This document shows positions 6,708-10,577 of a DNA stretch of 10,577 nucleotides, in pieces (position 1 is the first letter of the stretch; the number at the start of each line of letters is the position of its first letter). Position numbers and translations under genes: made by a program. The notes beneath the pieces were generated by a model. It made no database searches. It worked only from the letters and a program-made list of their open reading frames with translations, and had not been told where the DNA came from. The DNA is from an uncultured Clostridia bacterium (GTDB lineage Bacteria > Bacillota > Clostridia > TANB77 > CAG-508): NCBI GenBank assembly GCA_944392065.1, contig CALXVO010000035.1, forward strand, positions 1 to 10,577, written 5' to 3'.

Positions 6708-8078
6708 ATGGCAAAAGGAAAAACTGTTTTTGTGTGCAGCAATTGTGGATATGAGTCGGCAAAATGGCTAGGAAAATGTCCCGCTTGCAATGAATGGAAT
6801 ACCTTTTATGAAGAAAAGGTGGTAAATACATTTAGTACGTCTGGCGGAAAGAGTAGTGGAAATAAAGAGAGAAGTATGCCTCGCAAGCTAAAAGAGGTAG
6901 AAGGAATAGAAACGGCTAGAACTAGTACAGGTATAGGAGAGCTAGATAGAGTGCTTGGTGGTGGATTAGTAAAAGGATCTCTTGTATTAGTTGGTGGAGA
7001 GCCTGGTATTGGTAAGTCTACTTTGATTTTACAACTTTGCGATAAAATGCAAGGAGATGGAAAGGTATTATATGTTTCAGGTGAGGAGTCTGCTGAACAA
7101 GTAAAAATTAGAGCAGATAGACTGAACATTAATAATGAGGATATTATGTTTTTAGGAGAAACGAATATTGATAATATTCAAGATGCAATAATATCCATAA
7201 ATCCAAAGTTAGTTATCATTGATTCTATTCAAACAATGTATTCAGAAGAAATTACTTCAGCAGCAGGAACGGTAAGTCAAGTGAGAGAAATTACTTCTAG
7301 AATTATGAGAATGTGCAAAGATAATGGTATAACTACAATTATTATTGGACATGTTACAAAAGATGGAAATATTGCAGGACCAAGAGTATTAGAGCATATG
7401 GTTGACACAGTATTGTATCTGGAAGGAGAACGATATTTTTCCTATCGAATCTTACGAAGCGTAAAAAATAGATTTGGTTCTACCAACGAAGTAGGAATGT
7501 TTGAAATGAAAAATGAGGGAATGGTGGAAATTACGAATCCATCCTCTATTCTTATTTCAGAGAGAAATGATAATCCAGCGGGTTCAGTAATAGTTGCTAG
7601 CATGGAGGGAACAAGACCATTATTGGTAGAATTGCAAGCACTAACAACACCAAGTGTATTTGGTATTCCTAAAAGAACAGCAAATGGAATTGATTATAAT
7701 AGATTGGCAGTATTAATGGCTGTAATAGAAAAAAGAGCTGGGATTGCGCTTGGAACTCATGATGTGTACTTAAATGTAGTTAGCGGTATAAAACTTGTAG
7801 AACCCGCTATTGATTTAGGGGTAGTACTTGCATGTACATCAAGTTATAAAAATGTGAGTATCCCACAAGATGTAGTAGCAATAGGCGAAGTAGGCTTAAC
7901 AGGGGAAGTAAGAGCTGTAAATATGATAGAAAAAAGAATAAAAGAAGCGGAAAAGTTAGGCTTTAAAAAATGCATTATACCAGAAAGTAATAAAAAACTA
8001 TTGAAAGATAGCTTTAAATTAGATATAATAGGCGTTAGGAATATTAATGAAGCAATAAAGGGATTGCAACTTAGATAG
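6708..8078 (+). CDS. radA: DNA repair protein RadA (Sms)
   Basis: This 456-residue, full-length RadA is a DnaB-like hexameric ATPase that drives branch migration in homologous recombination. An N-terminal zinc finger is formed by C10, C13, C24 and C27 (CSNC...CPAC). The RecA-like core has Walker A GEPGIGKST (97-105), Walker B LVIIDSIQTM (168-177) and the RadA-specific KNRFG motif (253-257). Residues about 285-456 form the C-terminal Lon-protease-like scaffold domain with GEVGLTGEVR (393-402). It precedes disA as in other Firmicutes such as Bacillus subtilis, where RadA interacts with DisA and restrains its cyclase activity. The usual upstream neighbours of the ctsR-mcsAB-clpC group are absent, replaced by the RAYT gene and REP copy B. 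I see no clear own promoter in the 65-base gap, so it may depend on transcription from the RAYT region. Confidence 0.97.
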   Translation: MAKGKTVFVCSNCGYESAKWLGKCPACNEWNTFYEEKVVNTFSTSGGKSSGNKERSMPRKLKEVEGIETARTSTGIGELDRVLGGGLVKGSLVLVGGEPGIGKSTLILQLCDKMQGDGKVLYVSGEESAEQVKIRADRLNINNEDIMFLGETNIDNIQDAIISINPKLVIIDSIQTMYSEEITSAAGTVSQVREITSRIMRMCKDNGITTIIIGHVTKDGNIAGPRVLEHMVDTVLYLEGERYFSYRILRSVKNRFGSTNEVGMFEMKNEGMVEITNPSSILISERNDNPAGSVIVASMEGTRPLLVELQALTTPSVFGIPKRTANGIDYNRLAVLMAVIEKRAGIALGTHDVYLNVVSGIKLVEPAIDLGVVLACTSSYKNVSIPQDVVAIGEVGLTGEVRAVNMIEKRIKEAEKLGFKKCIIPESNKKLLKDSFKLDIIGVRNINEAIKGLQLR

Positions 8079-8091
8079 TACAATGGACGAA

Positions 8092-8175
8092 GTCTGTCCC
8101 TTTTTTCTATTTTTTCCTAAAAGGGGACAGGCACCAATTAGGAAAAATCAGAAAAAAAAGCCTGTCCCCAATTAG
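8092..8175 (+). repeat. REP-like repeat copy C with extra upstream arm, between radA and disA
   Basis: The core 8116-8175 is identical to copy B, with GGGGACAGGC (8123-8132) pairing with GCCTGTCCCC (8160-8169). An additional inverse arm, GTCTGTCCC (8092-8100), followed by a T-rich stretch (8101-8115), precedes it. That left part matches the reverse complement of the right part of copy A. The central GGGGACAG can pair either with the upstream arm (8095-8100 plus Ts) or the downstream arm. The copy ends directly before the disA Shine-Dalgarno AAGGAG (8176-8181). There is no transposase beside it, so it is a non-autonomous copy presumably mobilised by the nearby RAYT. Confidence 0.87.
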
Positions 8176-8190
8176 AAGGAGTGAGAAAAA

Positions 8191-9261
8191 TTGGCTAGTA
8201 ATGATGGAATTGAAGAGGTTTTAAGACAAATTGCACCTGGTACTCCAATTCGTAATGGATTGGAAAATATATTAAATGCGAAAACTGGTGCGTTAATTGC
8301 GGTGGCAGATACAGATCAAGTTCTAAATTTAGTAGATGGTGGCTTTAAATTAGATGTAGATTTTAGCCCAGCTAAATTATATGAACTTGCTAAGATGGAT
8401 GGTGCCATTATTTTAAGTTCTGATTTGAAAAAGATTTTATATGCCAATACTCAACTTATTCCATCTCCAGAGATCGCTACAAACGAAACTGGTACAAGGC
8501 ATAGAACAGCAGAGCGTACGGCAAAGCAAACTGGTGCACTGGTAATAAGTATTTCGCAAAGAAGAGGTATTATAACTCTATTTAGAGGCAATTCAAGATA
8601 TGTGTTAAAGAATTCAGCAGATGTGATATCAAAGGCAAATCAAGCCTTACAAATTGTAGAAAAGTATAAAAAGGTATTTGATAATAAAATAAATATTTTG
8701 AACGAATATGAGTTTAACGATATTGTTACATTGGAAAATGTTATTACCGCTATTCAAAGAGCAGAAATGGTAATGAAAATTGCAGAAGAAGTAAATAGAG
8801 CAATTGATGAGTTAGGAGAGGAAGGTAGACTTCTAGAAATGCAATTAGATGAAACAGTGGGAGATTTAGAAAAAGAGGAACTTCTTATTATAAAAGATTA
8901 TATTGCACATGGGAAAAAGAGAACCGCAGAAAAAATTCTGCAAGAGTTAAAAAATATAGAATACGAGGATCTCCTAAAAGCAGATAAAATAGCAAATCTT
9001 TTAGGATATGAAGATTTTGATAATTATGATGAAGTTGGTGTCTATACAAGAGGATATAGAATTTTAAACAAAATACCAAGGATGCCAAGCAACATAGTAG
9101 AAAATTTAGTAAAATCGTTTAAATCCTTCCAACATATTTTAATGGCAGATATACCACAACTGGATGATGTAGATGGAATTGGCGAAATAAGAGCAAGAAC
9201 CATAAAGCAATCATTAAAAAGAATGCAAGAGCAATTTGTTTTTGACAATTTGATTATGTAA
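8191..9261 (+). CDS. disA: DNA integrity scanning diadenylate cyclase DisA
   Basis: This 356-residue, full-length DisA condenses two ATP molecules into c-di-AMP and scans DNA, with synthesis inhibited at branched structures. The N-terminal DAC domain has the catalytic DGA (70-72, in KMDGAIILSSD) and the RHR motif (103-105, in GTRHRTAERTA). The central helical linker is about residues 150-280. The C-terminal RuvA-like helix-hairpin-helix DNA-binding domain is at about 285-350, with LDDVDGIGEIRART (324-337). The start is a TTG at 8191, chosen because AAGGAG (8176-8181) is 9 bases upstream, the protein begins at the family's normal N-terminus, and there is no in-frame ATG nearby. The TTG start may lower expression, which would suit a regulatory enzyme. 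It follows radA across a 112-base gap filled largely by REP copy C. RadA and DisA are known functional partners. Confidence 0.97.
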   Translation: MASNDGIEEVLRQIAPGTPIRNGLENILNAKTGALIAVADTDQVLNLVDGGFKLDVDFSPAKLYELAKMDGAIILSSDLKKILYANTQLIPSPEIATNETGTRHRTAERTAKQTGALVISISQRRGIITLFRGNSRYVLKNSADVISKANQALQIVEKYKKVFDNKINILNEYEFNDIVTLENVITAIQRAEMVMKIAEEVNRAIDELGEEGRLLEMQLDETVGDLEKEELLIIKDYIAHGKKRTAEKILQELKNIEYEDLLKADKIANLLGYEDFDNYDEVGVYTRGYRILNKIPRMPSNIVENLVKSFKSFQHILMADIPQLDDVDGIGEIRARTIKQSLKRMQEQFVFDNLIM

Positions 9262-9316
9262 GTAAATAATATTTTTTAGATATGCTTCTTTTCGATATCT
9301 ATATAGCTGTGAACTG

Positions 9317-9499
9317 TAATGTATGTTACTGTTCAGTGTGAATTTAATAAAATGCTGATATAATTTATATTATTAAAACAGTTCCACGTGTTAGATATAT
9401 ATTTTGTTCGAATACTTGGAGAACACAATATATATCTAACAGCAAGATGGAACGGATTTTATATAGATTTATTTATACGCTGAACAGTAACTAATGTAT
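9317..9499. mobile_element. MITE-like element, 167 bp, with intact 8-bp target duplication
   Basis: The element proper is 9325-9491. Its ends are perfect 12-bp terminal inverted repeats, GTTACTGTTCAG (9325-9336) and CTGAACAGTAAC (9480-9491). It is bordered immediately by a perfect 8-bp direct repeat, TAATGTAT (9317-9324 and 9492-9499), as expected of a target-site duplication. Inside is a nested hairpin: GTTCCA (9381-9386) with TGGAAC (9448-9453), a 15-bp stem 9389-9403 with 9427-9441, and TGTTC (9405-9409) with GAACA (9421-9425). There is no open reading frame of note. Eight-base duplications occur in families such as IS6, IS256, ISL3 and IS66, and I cannot assign a parent. Confidence 0.8.
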
Positions 9500-9531
9500 A
9501 GTAACTTATGTAAAGAAAAAGCAAAAAACAA

Positions 9532-9560
9532 TTGTAATCCAAAAGTAAATATGCTAAAAT
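9532..9560 (+). promoter_or_regulatory. sigma-A promoter for the cyclophilin gene
   Basis: A -35 box TTGTAA (9532-9537) is followed after exactly 17 bases by a -10 box TAAAAT (9555-9560). A TG at 9552-9553 gives an extended -10. Transcription would start near 9567, leaving a leader of about 50 bases with AAAGGAAG (9603-9610) ahead of the ATG at 9619. The promoter lies just downstream of the MITE-like element, outside it, so the cyclophilin gene can be expressed independently of disA. Confidence 0.7.
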
Positions 9561-9618
9561 TTAAATGTGTATAAAATAATTTATGAAAAAGCAATAATAC
9601 AGAAAGGAAGAAAAATAA

Positions 9619-10569
9619 ATGAATAAAATTATAGTAAGAACATTATTAATATTAGGAATATTATTAGCAATAGCAGGAATAGTGTTTGTGAGTTATGGAG
9701 TATATAAAAAAGTCACCTTAGATATACCAAACCCTGTTGCTACAATGGAAGTAGAAGGATATGGTACAGTAAAAATAGAATTATATCCAGATAAGGCTCC
9801 TGATACAGTGGCAAATTTTATAAGACTTGCTAATAGAGGATTTTATAATGGGACAACTTTTCACCGTACTATGCCTAATTTCGTAATTCAGGGTGGAGCA
9901 AAAGATGGAGATACTGCAGCATCTCCTGCACTTAGTGACATATACGATTTAGATAGTGTGTTAAATGATAAAAATACATTCGAAACAATATTAGAAGAAT
10001 ATTATGATGGAGAATATACATTAGATGATGATGCAAGTACAGTAATAACATCTTATTCTCAAATGAAATCATACATTAAAAATACAGAAGATGGACAGAG
10101 CTATTTTGATAATTTCTTAAATCAAGAATACACAATAGAAGGAGAATTTATTGCAAATGGCTATGAAGAGAATAATTTAAAACATGAAACTGGAGTAATA
10201 TCTATGGCGAGAAGTGATTATAGCGATTATGGATATAATACTATTGGATATAATTCTGCTGGCTGTCAGTTCTTTATTGTAATGGAAAATAATAATTATC
10301 TAAATGGATTATATGCACCATTCGGAAAAGTAGTAGAGGGAATGGATGTTGTAGAGAAAATTGCTAATGTAGAGGTATATTACCGAGATGAAGATTTAGG
10401 AGAAGATGATAAAGTTCCAACAGATGAAGACGGAAATAAAATTGTATCAGATACTCCAATAGAACAACCAGTAATAAAAAGTATTAGTGTAGAAACATAT
10501 GGAGTTGACTATGGATTACCAACAACAATAGAATCATTTAATCAGTATTTATCACTATTTGAGTATTAG
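9619..10569 (+). CDS. membrane-anchored cyclophilin-type peptidyl-prolyl cis-trans isomerase with insert
   Basis: This 316-residue protein probably assists protein folding outside the membrane. Residues 7-27 are a hydrophobic helix (LLILGILLAIAGIVFVSYG) after a short basic N-terminus, acting as a signal anchor. There is no lipobox Cys. The cyclophilin domain starts near residue 40 (VATMEVEGYGTVKIELYPDKAP across 40-61) and contains FHRTMPNFVIQGG (81-93), with catalytic R83 and pocket residues F88 and Q91. GEFIANGY (175-182), TGVISMAR (191-198), GCQFFIV (215-221) and FGKVVEGMDVVEKI (235-248) follow. The positions of human CypA W121 and H126 appear to be Tyr (227 and 232). An acidic, Tyr/Ser-rich insert at about residues 98-168 separates strands that are normally about ten residues apart. 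A charged acidic segment (257-275) precedes the C-terminal strand. It has its own promoter. Confidence 0.93.
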   Translation: MNKIIVRTLLILGILLAIAGIVFVSYGVYKKVTLDIPNPVATMEVEGYGTVKIELYPDKAPDTVANFIRLANRGFYNGTTFHRTMPNFVIQGGAKDGDTAASPALSDIYDLDSVLNDKNTFETILEEYYDGEYTLDDDASTVITSYSQMKSYIKNTEDGQSYFDNFLNQEYTIEGEFIANGYEENNLKHETGVISMARSDYSDYGYNTIGYNSAGCQFFIVMENNNYLNGLYAPFGKVVEGMDVVEKIANVEVYYRDEDLGEDDKVPTDEDGNKIVSDTPIEQPVIKSISVETYGVDYGLPTTIESFNQYLSLFEY

Positions 10570-10577
10570 GATAAATG

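Noticed and set aside
9274..9300. Terminator just after disA
   Set aside because: AGATAT/ATATCT gives only a 6-bp AT stem with an 11-base loop, and the T-run lies before it rather than after it.
10575..10577. Start codon of a following gene at the window edge
   Set aside because: An ATG follows TTAGGATAA six bases after the cyclophilin stop, but with no coding sequence visible it cannot be supported.

Overview
The window is AT-rich (roughly 30% G+C by eye) and looks like chromosomal DNA of a low-GC Firmicute, most likely a member of the Clostridia. The support is strong AGGAGG-type ribosome binding sites, A/T-ending codons, a radA-disA gene pair, and a TTG start on disA. All seven confident genes are on the + strand. 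I cannot name the species.

Layout. Positions 1-53 may be the tail of an upstream gene. Positions 39-198 are a polypurine tract followed by a polypyrimidine tract, forming a long imperfect inverted repeat just ahead of an unrecognised coiled-coil protein (227-1717). That gene is 12 bases upstream of a beta-CASP metallo-beta-lactamase RNA/DNA hydrolase (1730-3379). Next comes a GC-rich, strongly foldable spacer element flanked by 12-bp direct repeats (3374-3596), then a cytoplasmic GH15 glucoamylase-like enzyme (3629-5569).

The centre of the window (5565-8175) is a REP/RAYT system. A Y1-type REP-associated tyrosine transposase (5857-6642) sits between two clusters of a GGGGACAGGC-type repeat. 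A third copy, identical to the second over 62 bp, lies between radA (6708-8078) and disA (8191-9261). The repeats are fitted tightly into gene boundaries. The stop codons of the GH15 gene and of the transposase are formed by the repeat's CCTAA end. The radA Shine-Dalgarno is partly formed by its TTAGG end, and the disA Shine-Dalgarno begins at the repeat edge.

radA (recombination branch-migration ATPase) and disA (DNA-scanning diadenylate cyclase) are a functional pair in Firmicutes, linking DNA damage and recombination to c-di-AMP. Downstream, the spacer 9262-9618 holds a 167-bp MITE-like element with perfect 12-bp terminal inverted repeats and a perfect 8-bp target duplication. A good sigma-A promoter follows, driving a membrane-anchored cyclophilin peptidyl-prolyl isomerase (9619-10569) that carries an unusual insert of about 70 residues.

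The most interesting material lies between the genes: the REP/RAYT copies at translational boundaries, the MITE with intact target duplication, the folded element after the MBL gene, and the purine/pyrimidine hairpin. No complete new multi-gene defence or metabolic system is evident.
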